A stretch of DNA of 60,263 nucleotides from Parasutterella muris. GTDB lineage: Bacteria > Pseudomonadota > Gammaproteobacteria > Burkholderiales > Burkholderiaceae_F. The notes under the pieces are model-generated. The model saw nothing but the letters and a program-made list of their open reading frames with translations, was not told the origin of the DNA and ran no database searches. Below are positions 19,035 through 28,100 of the stretch, in pieces. A program made the translations under genes and the position numbers. Location: contig NZ_WSRP01000016.1 of assembly GCF_009767915.1 (NCBI RefSeq), positions 1 to 60,263 on the forward strand, given 5' to 3'. The first letter of the stretch is position 1; every line of letters begins with the position of its first letter.

Positions 19035-19066
19035 TATCTTAGTGTGAACCTGTTCACACTAAGATA
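19035..19066. repeat. Extended GTGAACCTGTTCAC inverted repeat
   Basis: Perfect 15-bp arms around a 2-nt centre; the core is the same GTGAAC/GTTCAC element as at 1647-1763. It lies just after the stop of the leftward dehydrogenase gene and could double as its transcript end. Confidence 0.7.
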
Positions 19067-19098
19067 TTGAAAAGGACACTAATAGTCAGAACGTTTCT

Positions 19099-20019
19099 TT
19101 AACCTAAATATCCGTCATGAGTCTTCTGAGCAATCATCTTGGCAGAGTCATTCAGTAGAGCCTGCTCTTTAGGAGTTAAAGGAATTTCATTAATTTTCTC
19201 GACTCCGTTTTTCCCGATAACGGCTGGATACCCGACGTGGCACCCGTATTGTTCGAGATAGACAGAAGCGGGGCAGGCGAGTTTGGCATCCGAAAGAACC
19301 GCCTGTACTAATTTAACCGCACAGGTCGCAATTGCATAGCTCGTGTACTTCTTACCGTTGAAAACCAGCCAACCCCCTTCTCTTGCCGCTTTATCCAAAG
19401 CGTCAAGATCCAGATCTTGTTCTTCGGCAAGTTCGAACATAGGGATGCCGCGCACAGCGATGGTGGACCATGCAGCAAACTGAGATTCACCGTGTTCGCC
19501 AAGGACATAGCCGGAAATATTATGAGGATTTTCATTAATTCGATGACTGATCGCTCGCTGCATACGGGCAGTATCAAGAAACGTTCCGGTGCCGAAGACT
19601 CTTTCTCGAGAAAGACCTGTGTAGCGCTGAAGCAGTCCTGTGATAACGTCACAAGGGTTGGAGATGTTGATGAGGATTCCATGAAAGCCAACCGCCTTTA
19701 AAGCTTTTCCGACTGCCGCAGCCTGACTGCAGTTGTATGTATATTCTAGAAATCGGTCGCCTCCGTCCGCCAGCAGTTTGATGTCGCCGAAAGCCGTGAC
19801 AACAACGTCTGCAGCAGAAAGTGCTCTGTAGTCCTGCTTGATAATTTTTGTGTACGTATCAAGCCGCCCAAGCGAATCTGAGTAGTCATAATACTCAGCA
19901 GTGCATAACGCATCATTCTGATCAATTAAAACCAGCTCGTCGGCGATCCCTTTTGTGATCAGTGTGTATGCTACCGTTGATCCGACATGGCCAAGCCCGA
20001 TAATTCCTATCTTTCGCAT
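19099..20019 (-). CDS. L-2-hydroxyisocaproate dehydrogenase-like (LDH/MDH superfamily)
   Basis: A 306-residue NAD-dependent L-2-hydroxyacid dehydrogenase. The Rossmann glycine motif is at the N-terminus (GLGHVGSTVA), with the catalytic Arg/Asp region GTGTFLDTARMQRA and the catalytic His in LGEHGESQFAAWS. The GDIKLLADGGDRF loop and the FNGKKYTSY segment resemble lactobacillar HicDH more than L-lactate dehydrogenase, so branched 2-oxo acids are likely substrates. It is the last clearly chromosomal gene before the phage DNA. Confidence 0.88.
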   Translation of the reverse strand: MRKIGIIGLGHVGSTVAYTLITKGIADELVLIDQNDALCTAEYYDYSDSLGRLDTYTKIIKQDYRALSAADVVVTAFGDIKLLADGGDRFLEYTYNCSQAAAVGKALKAVGFHGILINISNPCDVITGLLQRYTGLSRERVFGTGTFLDTARMQRAISHRINENPHNISGYVLGEHGESQFAAWSTIAVRGIPMFELAEEQDLDLDALDKAAREGGWLVFNGKKYTSYAIATCAVKLVQAVLSDAKLACPASVYLEQYGCHVGYPAVIGKNGVEKINEIPLTPKEQALLNDSAKMIAQKTHDGYLG

Positions 20020-20325
20020 CTGATTCCTCGTAAGGGTATTTTCTTTGGATAAAGATAATTTTTACCGCAAAATAATAAGTCTCGATCAATTGTAAAATTT
20101 TTCAATACGTTTAGAAACGAAAACAGTTGCTAACCTAATAAGCACAATGCTTTTCAAGTTTTCAAAATTCTCTCCGTTTTAAAGTTAGACAAATTTTGCT
20201 AGTTTTCATTGCCACAAAATTTTGTAGCAACAGATGTTGCAATTTTTTGGCTCCGAGATAGCAAACACCCTCGAAAAACTATATCAGTTTATCGAGGGTG
20301 CGGAAGGTCAAAACGGAAACAAAAT
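20020..20325. other. Probable chromosome/phage boundary
   Basis: No gene. Base composition drops here. Two hairpins are visible: GCAACA-GA-TGTTGC followed by AATTTTTT near 20227-20246, and the repressor terminator at 20266-20300. An attachment site would be expected here but its core cannot be seen without the other end. Confidence 0.4.
20266..20300 (-). terminator. Terminator of repressor gene
   Basis: CACCCTCGA/TCGAGGGTG with an inner AAACT/AGTTT stem, about 14 bp with one mismatch, followed by TTTGC on the minus strand. Confidence 0.7.
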
Positions 20326-20847
20326 TTAGCTATCAGCCTTGGATTCTGAATCAGCTTTTTCTTCAGGCTTCTTTTTGCTTTCCAGTTCTTTAATTTGCTT
20401 GAATGCTTCGTCGAGAATTCTGAGTTGCTCAGCATCTAATGTTCCGTATTTAAGCCCCTTCTGATTAGCCCGCTCCATAATTGCGACACTCATTGGGAAA
20501 ACTTTCTTTGAGTACAGATATTTATGTTCGTCAGCGAAATACTCAGGTTGGGCTTCCGCCATTACTTTATTACGTAAAAGCAAAGGGTCAATTTTTAAAA
20601 GATCAGCTACAGGATAGATTTTGGCTAAAGAAAGCTTTGAGCGCCCGCTGGTTAACATGCTGAAGTAATTAGGGCTCCATCCTAACTGCTGACTTAAGCC
20701 AACAGCTTTTTCTTGATTGATAAAAATGTAATAACGGAGAAGGTCTTTGACGCTGGCGTTTTGAATCCATTGTGCGTCTACCTGGGTAGGGTTTTCAAAA
20801 GTCCATGTTTTCATAATGCGTAACACCGAATAAAGTTCTGGATACAT
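20326..20847 (-). CDS. XRE-type HTH repressor, probable phage master repressor
   Basis: A 173-residue protein with a central helix-turn-helix (about residues 50-90: KAVGLSQQLGWSPNYFSMLTSG) and a Lys/Glu-rich C-terminal tail. It is transcribed leftward away from the phage early operon, as lysogeny repressors are. Two copies of the dispersed 18-bp palindrome lie 12 and 53 nt upstream of its start. An extended -10 (TGTGATAAT) at about 20848-20855 would place the transcript start inside codon 2-3, so ATG 20814 (MKTWTFENP) is a possible true start. No RecA-cleavage protease domain is visible. Confidence 0.75.
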   Translation of the reverse strand: MYPELYSVLRIMKTWTFENPTQVDAQWIQNASVKDLLRYYIFINQEKAVGLSQQLGWSPNYFSMLTSGRSKLSLAKIYPVADLLKIDPLLLRNKVMAEAQPEYFADEHKYLYSKKVFPMSVAIMERANQKGLKYGTLDAEQLRILDEAFKQIKELESKKKPEEKADSESKADS

Positions 20848-20858
20848 ATTATCACAAT

Positions 20859-20876
20859 GAATTAACTAATTACTTA
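20859..20876. promoter_or_regulatory. Dispersed operator, copy 1
   Basis: Reverse strand reads TAAGTAATTAGTTAATTC; half-sites TAAGTAA and TTACTTA spaced by 4 nt, one arm weaker. It overlaps the likely -35 of the repressor promoter, which suggests autoregulation. Confidence 0.65.
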
Positions 20877-20899
20877 ATTAATAACCTTTAATCCCATAA

Positions 20900-20917
20900 T
20901 AAGTAATCATTTACTTA
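20900..20917. promoter_or_regulatory. Dispersed operator, copy 2
   Basis: TAAGTAATCATTTACTTA, in the divergent gap between the repressor and the rightward early operon. Confidence 0.75.
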
Positions 20918-20940
20918 GAAAAGATATATCTAAATCCTAT

Positions 20941-20970
20941 ATGACAACATGTAAAAAATAAGCGTACAAT
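20941..20970 (+). promoter_or_regulatory. Early rightward promoter
   Basis: ATGACA (20941-20946), 18-nt spacer, TACAAT (20965-20970), downstream of operator copy 2 and ahead of the 69-aa gene. Confidence 0.5.
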
Positions 20971-21042
20971 TTTGTCAGAATCAGAGTTTGAAAGTTGTTT
21001 ATTTATCTTTCGGTTTGAAAGATATTCAATGGGAGCTGTCCA

Positions 21043-21252
21043 ATGACTGAGACTTTAAAAATCGATATAAAATCAATCCAAGTAATTGATGAAAAAGCAT
21101 ATTTTCAAATTGTTGAGGTTGAGAAGTCAAACAAAATAATGAGGTTAAACAACAATGTAAAAGTTGAATTTATCGAGACATCAACTGACGCAGACCACCT
21201 TATAATAGAGGGTGCAAGCGGAGAAATGATCTCTATAAAGATAACTAAGTGA
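21043..21252 (+). CDS. Small early protein, 69 aa
   Basis: First gene rightward of the repressor, preceded by GGGAGCTG. The product is small and beta-rich (IDIKSIQVIDEKAYFQIVEVE) with no clear helix-turn-helix. By position it could be a Cro-like or host-takeover protein, but the family is not recognised. Confidence 0.65.
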   Translation: MTETLKIDIKSIQVIDEKAYFQIVEVEKSNKIMRLNNNVKVEFIETSTDADHLIIEGASGEMISIKITK

Positions 21253-21269
21253 ATCCTTAATTAATTTAA

Positions 21270-21296
21270 GCGGTCCGAGAAGTTTAACGTTAAAAT
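21270..21296 (+). promoter_or_regulatory. GCRNTCC-N14-TANNAT promoter 1
   Basis: GCGGTCC (21270-21276), 14 nt, TAAAAT (21291-21296), before the CobT-like gene. Confidence 0.6.
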
Positions 21297-21329
21297 ATTT
21301 CTACATTTTCATTTCAGTGAGAGGTAGCA

Positions 21330-23336
21330 ATGAGAAAGAACATGTTGAGCATCTCGGACTTTCAACGTTCTGTAGAAGTCGTCACACAAGCGATTTCACA
21401 AAAGAAAATTCCCGTTTCATTTATGGGCACAGAAGCATTCACTCAATATAAAGAGGGCGTGCCTTCAAGAATCGTGTTGCCCGTGGTGACAGAAACCACG
21501 AGTCAAGAAGCAAAGAAAAACATTCAAGGTTACTTAGACCACGAAGCGGCTCACGTTTTGTATTCTGACGGTACCGAACTTGAAACTTGTCATAAACGAA
21601 TCGTGTCAAAGTTTGGGCGTGAAGTCGGGCAGGCATGTCTTCATGTTGTGAATAGATTTGAAGACGCCCGCATTGAAAAACTGCTGGGTCAAAGATACAA
21701 GGGCAGTGTTGAAAACCTTGATGAGCTTTTAGAATCCCTCACAAATCAGAGCTTGCAAGAAATTAAAAAATTGCCCGCCGATGACCCTGAACTTATTCAA
21801 CGTAATTGCTCTGAACTTTTGGACTTTTTATACCCCCGTTATTTAAGGGGTTCGCTCAAAGCAAAACAGTTGATTTTCGACAATGAAAAACTCTTCAAAG
21901 AAGCAATCAAAGAAGCAGAAGAGGGAAAGAAGGGATTTTTGAACAGAGCACTGACAAAAGCAAATAGCGTAGCTGAAATGTTTGCGGTGTTGGAAAAACT
22001 TCTTGACGACTTGAGGTTCGACCCGTCAAAGATGTCTGACTCAATGGGTGACGACAACGAGAGTAAAACTCAAGGGGAAAAAACCGACAGTTTAGAAGAG
22101 ATGCTTTTGGGTGATTCTCAAGAAAACTCTGATACTGAAAATAAAGAGAGCAAAGAGAAGGGCGAAGACGAGAAAGGACAAAATTCAGAAAAAGACGACA
22201 AATCGTCAGGGAAAGACGCTGGCGGGAAAGAAGAAAACAGCCAAGAAGACAGCGAAGAAGAGAGTGAAGAAGCGGGGAAAGGAGAAAAGGGCTGTAAAGA
22301 AGAAGAGATAACAAAAGCCCTGCGAGAACTAGCTCAAGCCAAAAATATTTCCGAAATGCTCAAAAAAGAGATTTCTGACAAACTTCGCAACGAAGTAGAA
22401 GAAGACATCGAAAAGGCCTATCGCCCGTTCACAACTGACTATGACATGATTGAACCATATGACACAAAGACGGTAGAGGAATTCGCAAATCAATACTATG
22501 AGAGTTTTGACGAATTTGTGAATTCAGCAAAGCGCTATGCCCCTGTTGTTCAGAAACAATTAGAGCGATACATGAATGCAAAATCTGCAAGTCTATGGGA
22601 ATATGGGCACCGCTCGGGCAGACTTTATGGAGCGGGTCTTTCAAGGTTAATGACGGGTGACGAGCGAATCTTTAGAAAAAGAATTGTCAGCACGTCAAAA
22701 GATGTAGCAGTAACTCTTCTTATAGACATGTCAGGTTCAATGTGTGGGAGTCGCATCACTAATGCTTGTAAGTCTGCCTATGTCTTTGGGAAAGCACTTT
22801 CTGCAATGGGAATCAATTTTGAAATTTTGGGATTTACAACTCAGTTCACCCCTCCAGAACTGTACTCTCTCAAAAACAAGCACTTATCGAGCACCCCTCC
22901 CGACAAATTTGCCTATCGAATTGAACCGTTGTTAATGCCCGTAATCAAGTCTTTCGGGGAAAAATTCACTACTCAAACGGTGCAGTCCCTGTTTTACACC
23001 TCTTATGAGTACGATCAGATGAGAAACAATGTTGATGGAGAAGCGGTTTACATAGCCTCTCGCAGATTACTTGCTCAACCGCAGAAGCGCAAGATTTTAT
23101 TTGTTTTCTCAGACGGGATGCCCGCATTTGATACCGTCCCTTCATATACAACCGTTACAGACAGTCATTTAAAAAGGGCGATAAAAGACTGCACAGAAGC
23201 AGGTATTGAAATTTTCGGACTGGGCATCGAGTGTGTATGTGTCAAGGAATTCTATGAACATTGTGTTGTGATCAATGACATAGAAGAGTTAGGCGATAAA
23301 TTGTTAAGCGAACTCAAGAAGTTTTTATTCAAGTAA
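21330..23336 (+). CDS. CobT-like protein: HExxH-type N-terminal domain, acidic linker, VWA domain
   Basis: A 668-residue protein. Residues 60-150 hold LDHEAAHVLYSD (His71, Glu72, His75), a zinc-peptidase-like helix. Residues about 240-330 are a long Glu/Lys/Ser-rich acidic linker. The C-terminal third is a von Willebrand A domain with an intact metal-ion-dependent adhesion site, LLIDMSGSM (about 463-471). This is the layout of CobT, the partner of the CobS AAA+ ATPase in cobalt chelatase, but with no cobalamin genes around. MoxR/VWA pairs like this occur in large phages, with unknown targets. Start follows GAGAGGTAGCA. Pairs with the next gene. Confidence 0.82.
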   Translation: MRKNMLSISDFQRSVEVVTQAISQKKIPVSFMGTEAFTQYKEGVPSRIVLPVVTETTSQEAKKNIQGYLDHEAAHVLYSDGTELETCHKRIVSKFGREVGQACLHVVNRFEDARIEKLLGQRYKGSVENLDELLESLTNQSLQEIKKLPADDPELIQRNCSELLDFLYPRYLRGSLKAKQLIFDNEKLFKEAIKEAEEGKKGFLNRALTKANSVAEMFAVLEKLLDDLRFDPSKMSDSMGDDNESKTQGEKTDSLEEMLLGDSQENSDTENKESKEKGEDEKGQNSEKDDKSSGKDAGGKEENSQEDSEEESEEAGKGEKGCKEEEITKALRELAQAKNISEMLKKEISDKLRNEVEEDIEKAYRPFTTDYDMIEPYDTKTVEEFANQYYESFDEFVNSAKRYAPVVQKQLERYMNAKSASLWEYGHRSGRLYGAGLSRLMTGDERIFRKRIVSTSKDVAVTLLIDMSGSMCGSRITNACKSAYVFGKALSAMGINFEILGFTTQFTPPELYSLKNKHLSSTPPDKFAYRIEPLLMPVIKSFGEKFTTQTVQSLFYTSYEYDQMRNNVDGEAVYIASRRLLAQPQKRKILFVFSDGMPAFDTVPSYTTVTDSHLKRAIKDCTEAGIEIFGLGIECVCVKEFYEHCVVINDIEELGDKLLSELKKFLFK

Positions 23337-23345
23337 AATTATAAG

Positions 23346-23363
23346 TAAGTAATTAGTTAATTA
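23346..23363. promoter_or_regulatory. Dispersed operator, copy 3
   Basis: TAAGTAATTAGTTAATTA between the CobT-like and CobS-like genes, ending 10 nt before the next ATG and touching its ribosome site. Confidence 0.7.
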
Positions 23364-23373
23364 AGAGGTTAAC

Positions 23374-24588
23374 ATGAACATTGAAAAACTCAAATCTGAA
23401 TACATCACTTGCGAGCTTTGCAAAGGGCAGTTTCACAGCATTTCTGCTCATCTGAAGGACGCCCACCCTGACATCTCTGTAGAAGATTACAAAAGAATGT
23501 TTCCCGAAGCTCCTTTGCTGAGCAAGTATGGTGTTGCGAAAATTGAGGAGTATCGCAAGTCGCTTGAAAAAATAGAAGCTGAAAGCAAAATCACTGTAGT
23601 TTCTACCGAGTCTGAAGACTCGGTAAAGAAGACTGTTCGTTCTGTTTTTGGCATCAGTGTCAGCAATAAAAAGGGAGAAGAAATTAAGGTTTCGGTCCTT
23701 AATGACAGCAACAACACAAAAACACAAGCGCTCATTCCCGAAGTCTCTGATAATTACATCTTCAGCCCCCAAGAGCTGAAGTATCAGCTTATGGCGCTTG
23801 AGATGAATCTTCCCTGTTTGGTTTGGGGGCACAAAGGGACGGGCAAGACCGAGGGCATTGAACAAATCTGCGCACGTACAAACCGTGCATTCATGCGAGT
23901 ACAACACACTGCGAACACCGAAGAGGTTCATATTGTTGGTCAATGGATTGTGAAAAACAAGGAGACCATTTATCAATTGGGCGCCCTTCCCCTTGCAATG
24001 ATGCACGGGTGGGTTTATGTGGCTGATGAATATGACTTTGCTACACCTCACGTATTGTCGGTTTATCAGTCTGTTTTAGAGGGCAAACCTCTTGTTATTA
24101 AGGATGCACCAGAAGAATTGCGCATCATCAAACCTCATAAAAATTTTCGCTTTTTTGCAACTGGGAATACGAATGGGACGGGAGACGAAACGGGAAGTTA
24201 TGCAGGAACGCTCACTCAAAACTCCGCTAACTATGATCGATTCGGTATTGTCGTTCATAAAGACTATTTGCCCGCTAAAAGCGAAAAAAATATTCTGATC
24301 AAAAAAACAGGTATCACAAAAGAAGACGCAAATAAATTAGTTGACTTCGCTTCAAAGATTCGCAAAGCGTATGCGAGCGGGAAGGTCAATGACACGATTT
24401 CTCCAAGAGCTTTGATTAATGCTTCGCAGATTGGTATTTGTCTTGGTGATTTTATGCAGGGTTTAAGACTCAGCTTCACAAACAAATTGACAGCTGTTGA
24501 CGAAGAAATTGCACTTCAAATTGCTCAGAGAATTTTCGGTAATGAATCAACCGACTCGTCAGAAACAGAAATAGAGGTAGCAGGTTAA
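23374..24588 (+). CDS. CobS-like MoxR-family AAA+ ATPase with N-terminal Ros/MucR-type zinc finger
   Basis: A 404-residue protein. Residues 8-45 contain CELCKGQFHSISAHLKDAH, then ISVEDYKRMFP, the zinc-finger and following loop of the Ros/MucR type, usually a DNA-binding module. The AAA+ core has Walker A GHKGTGKTEG (about 153-160), Walker B VYVADEYDF (about 212-220) and the sensor FFATGNTNGTGDETG. It is like CobS, the ATPase that drives metal insertion or remodelling with a VWA partner. The finger suggests the complex acts on DNA or nucleoprotein. One nucleotide overlaps the next gene. Confidence 0.85.
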   Translation: MNIEKLKSEYITCELCKGQFHSISAHLKDAHPDISVEDYKRMFPEAPLLSKYGVAKIEEYRKSLEKIEAESKITVVSTESEDSVKKTVRSVFGISVSNKKGEEIKVSVLNDSNNTKTQALIPEVSDNYIFSPQELKYQLMALEMNLPCLVWGHKGTGKTEGIEQICARTNRAFMRVQHTANTEEVHIVGQWIVKNKETIYQLGALPLAMMHGWVYVADEYDFATPHVLSVYQSVLEGKPLVIKDAPEELRIIKPHKNFRFFATGNTNGTGDETGSYAGTLTQNSANYDRFGIVVHKDYLPAKSEKNILIKKTGITKEDANKLVDFASKIRKAYASGKVNDTISPRALINASQIGICLGDFMQGLRLSFTNKLTAVDEEIALQIAQRIFGNESTDSSETEIEVAG

Positions 24589-25187
24589 TGACAAGAATGT
24601 GTTTCGGTTTGATTTCGACATTCGATTTCGAGTCCAAACATTGTCAAGCGTGCGAGCAGTTTGAATCATGCTCGCACGAGGTTCTCAGAACCGCTTGTCG
24701 AATTGAGGATGCGATTGATATTCGACCTGTTTTGCAAAAGCACTTAGAGCTAAAGAAGCGTTTCCCGACAATTAAAGACGCTGAAATCTCATACGACTTT
24801 GAACCGTCAAAGAAAAGAACCATGGCGCAGGACCTGAAAAGCGTCAGTGGTCTTTCCTATCAAGATCAAAGAAAACTTCTTGGCTTAACAAGTGTCCAAC
24901 GTTCTTGGGCTTCGAGATTGTTGGGAGCAGACTTGCGAAGCGGGAAAGACTTTTTGGAAATCTCGAATGTAAAAAAGGTTCCAACGCTAAAGATTATCTT
25001 TCAGATGGCGATCGCCATTAAGCACGGGGTAAACACCTCGAAAAAATTACAGCTCTATTTACGAAAGTACAACCAAGACGTTACTGACACAACGTTCAAA
25101 AATAAATTTACCAACGCTTTAACAGTTCTTAAAGCGCTGAAGATTGTGACGGGAGAACATATTTATGAATTGCAGGATCGGGATTAA
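24588..25187 (+). CDS. Hypothetical protein with Cys/His cluster, 199 aa
   Basis: Not recognised. A Cys/His group near the N-terminus (HCQACEQFESCSHE) could bind zinc or an Fe-S cluster. The rest is helical and basic (GLTSVQRSWASRLLGADL), possibly DNA-binding. ATG overlaps the stop of the CobS-like gene and its own stop lies 23 nt inside the polymerase gene, so it is translationally tied to both. Confidence 0.65.
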   Translation: MTRMCFGLISTFDFESKHCQACEQFESCSHEVLRTACRIEDAIDIRPVLQKHLELKKRFPTIKDAEISYDFEPSKKRTMAQDLKSVSGLSYQDQRKLLGLTSVQRSWASRLLGADLRSGKDFLEISNVKKVPTLKIIFQMAIAIKHGVNTSKKLQLYLRKYNQDVTDTTFKNKFTNALTVLKALKIVTGEHIYELQDRD

Positions 25188-28100
25188 AAGCGACTTCAGC
25201 ATTGGACGATCGCTACTCACAATTGAAAAAATTGTCAAGAATGCAGTAGAAGCAAAGTACGACGGAGTTGTGGTTACGGACGATATGACAATTTCTGCGA
25301 TGCCCTTTTTGTCTAATGCGCTGAAGGACAAGGGCATCAAGATGGTTTTTGGCGTAACACTGTTTGTTTATGAAGACGCTACCTATCGTCCCCCAAGAAA
25401 ATCAAGCGGGGAAATAGCTAAAGAAAATCAAATGTACACCTTAAAGGTGTACGCAAAGGGAGAAAAAGGAATCAAATCCATCTTCAAACTGCTGACTTTG
25501 GCGAACACAAGCTCTCACTTTTACTACAACCCGAGAACTCAATTAAGTGAGGTGTTAGAACTTGAAGATGTTGTTATTTCAACGGGAGACTTCTTCAATC
25601 TTTTCTCTTATGAAAAATACGAAGAAGTATTGGTTGCTTTAATCAACAAGTTTGGCAAAGAAAATGTGTTTCTTGAACACGTTTTGACTGATAACCCTTT
25701 GTTTGAAAGAACGAACGTCAGAGCTATTCAGTGTTGGCAGAAATATCACTGTCCAGTGTTGGGTACGTTGCCCGCCTTATATGAGTCAGACAAACAACTT
25801 GATTCTCTGAATGTTTATCAAGCGGTTTACAAGAACATGCCTATAACCGCTGAAAAATGCGTCATGCTGAACGTTCAAAAGATAGGCGAGTACTCCTTCA
25901 AGATTGACAACGCTCGTCTCACTAGCGACGTTTTGGAGCCGCTAGTGAGGATTTATTTAACTGAGGGGGAAATATCCGAGTACATCTCCCAATGTATGGA
26001 TAAATCAGCTGAAAAATTGTTCAGTGACTGCGAGTATGAATTTCAGAAAAAGGCACCCTGTTTGCCAAAGTTGGCCGATAACGAATTCGCAGAAGTTGTC
26101 AGACAGTGCAAAGAAGGTTGGAAAAAGAGATTTACAAAGCCAGTCTTGGGTTATCTTCCTCCAAAAGAGAAGCTCCCTGAATATGTTGAGCGTTTGAAAT
26201 ACGAGCTTAGCGTTCTTCAAAAAATGAATTTTTCTGGCTATTTTCTTGTGGTTTCTGACATGGTTAGATGGTCGAAATCTCAAGGGATTGTGGTCGGTCC
26301 TGGACGAGGCAGTTGTGGAGGCTCTTTAGTTGCTTACTTGATGGGTATTACCGAAGTTGACCCGATTAGATTTAATTTGTTCTTTGAACGCTTTATCAAC
26401 CCTGAGCGACACGATCTTCCTGATGCCGACTTGGACTATCAATCAACAAGAAGGCAAGAGGTTATTGATTATCTCCAAGAGAAGTATGGGAAAGATTGTG
26501 TGGCTGGAATTTCAAACTATGGAACTCTTGGTTCAGCGAGTGCAATTCGTGACGTGGGAAGAATTTTTGGCCTGCCTCTAAACAAGCTTGAAGTTTCAAA
26601 GCTTGTGCCCAAAGAACATGGTTTTTCTTCAACCTTAGAAGAATGCGTTGAGACGGTCCCCGAAATCAAAGAGTTTGCCAAAGAAAACCCAAAACTTTGG
26701 AGTCATTCTTTAGCGCTTCAAAATGTGAAAAGAAGTTTGGGCAGACATGCGGCGGGAACAATTGTCGCAGGAGAGCCCTTGAAAAACAGAGCGGTTGTAG
26801 AAACTCGCTCAGGTTCAGCGGTGGTTAATTGGGATAAGAGAATTGTAGAAGACATGGGGCTGATTAAGATGGACATTCTTGGTCTGTCTACGCTTGATAC
26901 TTTGCAGATTGCCTTGAATTACATTAAAGAAAGACACGGTAGGGAAATTAATCTGCTTGACATATCTTTAGATGACGAAGCTACGTTAGACGCTTTTGGA
27001 CGAGGAGAAACGACAGGAGTGTTTCAGTTTGAGTCGCCAGGAATGAAGAATCTTTTAAAGAATCTTGCGACAAGTTCCAGATTAACCTTCGAGGACATCA
27101 CTACAGCTACTGCGCTTTACAGACCTGGCCCTATGGATTCGGGTCTGTTGGATGATTTTGTGAGAATTAAGAAGGGCTATAAAACTATCTTTTATGACCA
27201 TCCAAATATGGAAAGGGCATTAAAAGAAACTTGCGGCGTGATGGTTTATCAAGAGCAAGTTATGCAGGTCGCAAGAGATTTAGCAGGGTTCACTATGGGT
27301 GAGGCTGATTTATTGCGTCGAGCAATGGGTAAGAAGCAGTTAGACAAAATGAAGCTAATAAAGGAAAAATTCATTAAAGGCGCCAATACTGTTTCTGGCA
27401 TGTCCGAAGACCAAGCAGAAGAAATATTTAATAAGATTGAAAAATTTGCCTCGTATGGATTTAATAAATCTCATAGTGTCGAATACTCCATCATTTCTTA
27501 TTGGTCGTGCTTTCTCAGAACGCATTTCCCCGCTGAATACTTCGCCGCAAGTTTGAGTATCATCGACGACGATAAGTACGAATCTGTTGTAAAAGACGCA
27601 GGTGAGGCGGGAATTGAAATTCTTCCACCTCAAATCAATCATTCGTCTGATCGTTTTGAGGTGCTGAATAAGCATCAGATATTGGCGCCGTTTTCTTCGG
27701 TGAAATTCATCTCTGGCAACATCGCCAAGAAGATTGTTGCTCTTCGGAAAAAGAATGGCCCGTTCAAATCAGTTGAAGAGTTCAAACGTTACGCCGCCAT
27801 GACGGGGTCTGGCGTAAATAAGCGTGCGGTGACAAACCTAGAACTTGTTGGAAGTTTCTGTGAAATTGACTCGTCGCTCCCTCCCGTTGACGACCCGTCA
27901 CGCATCAAAGATCAGAAGGACTTAATGGGCGGTTTGATTCAGCGGGTGGTTAAGTGCAATAGAACAACCACGCTTGATACAGACTTACGTGCTCAGCTCA
28001 GAGACACAATCAAACTGACCGCAACATGCAAGGACTGCGATCTGTGCTCCAAGAAACACTGCGCCCCGTCTATTGGAGGAACCGACATTAAGTACATGGT

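Noticed and set aside
23353-24051. Minus-strand 232-aa frame
   Set aside because: Antisense to the CobS-like gene with intact Walker motifs.
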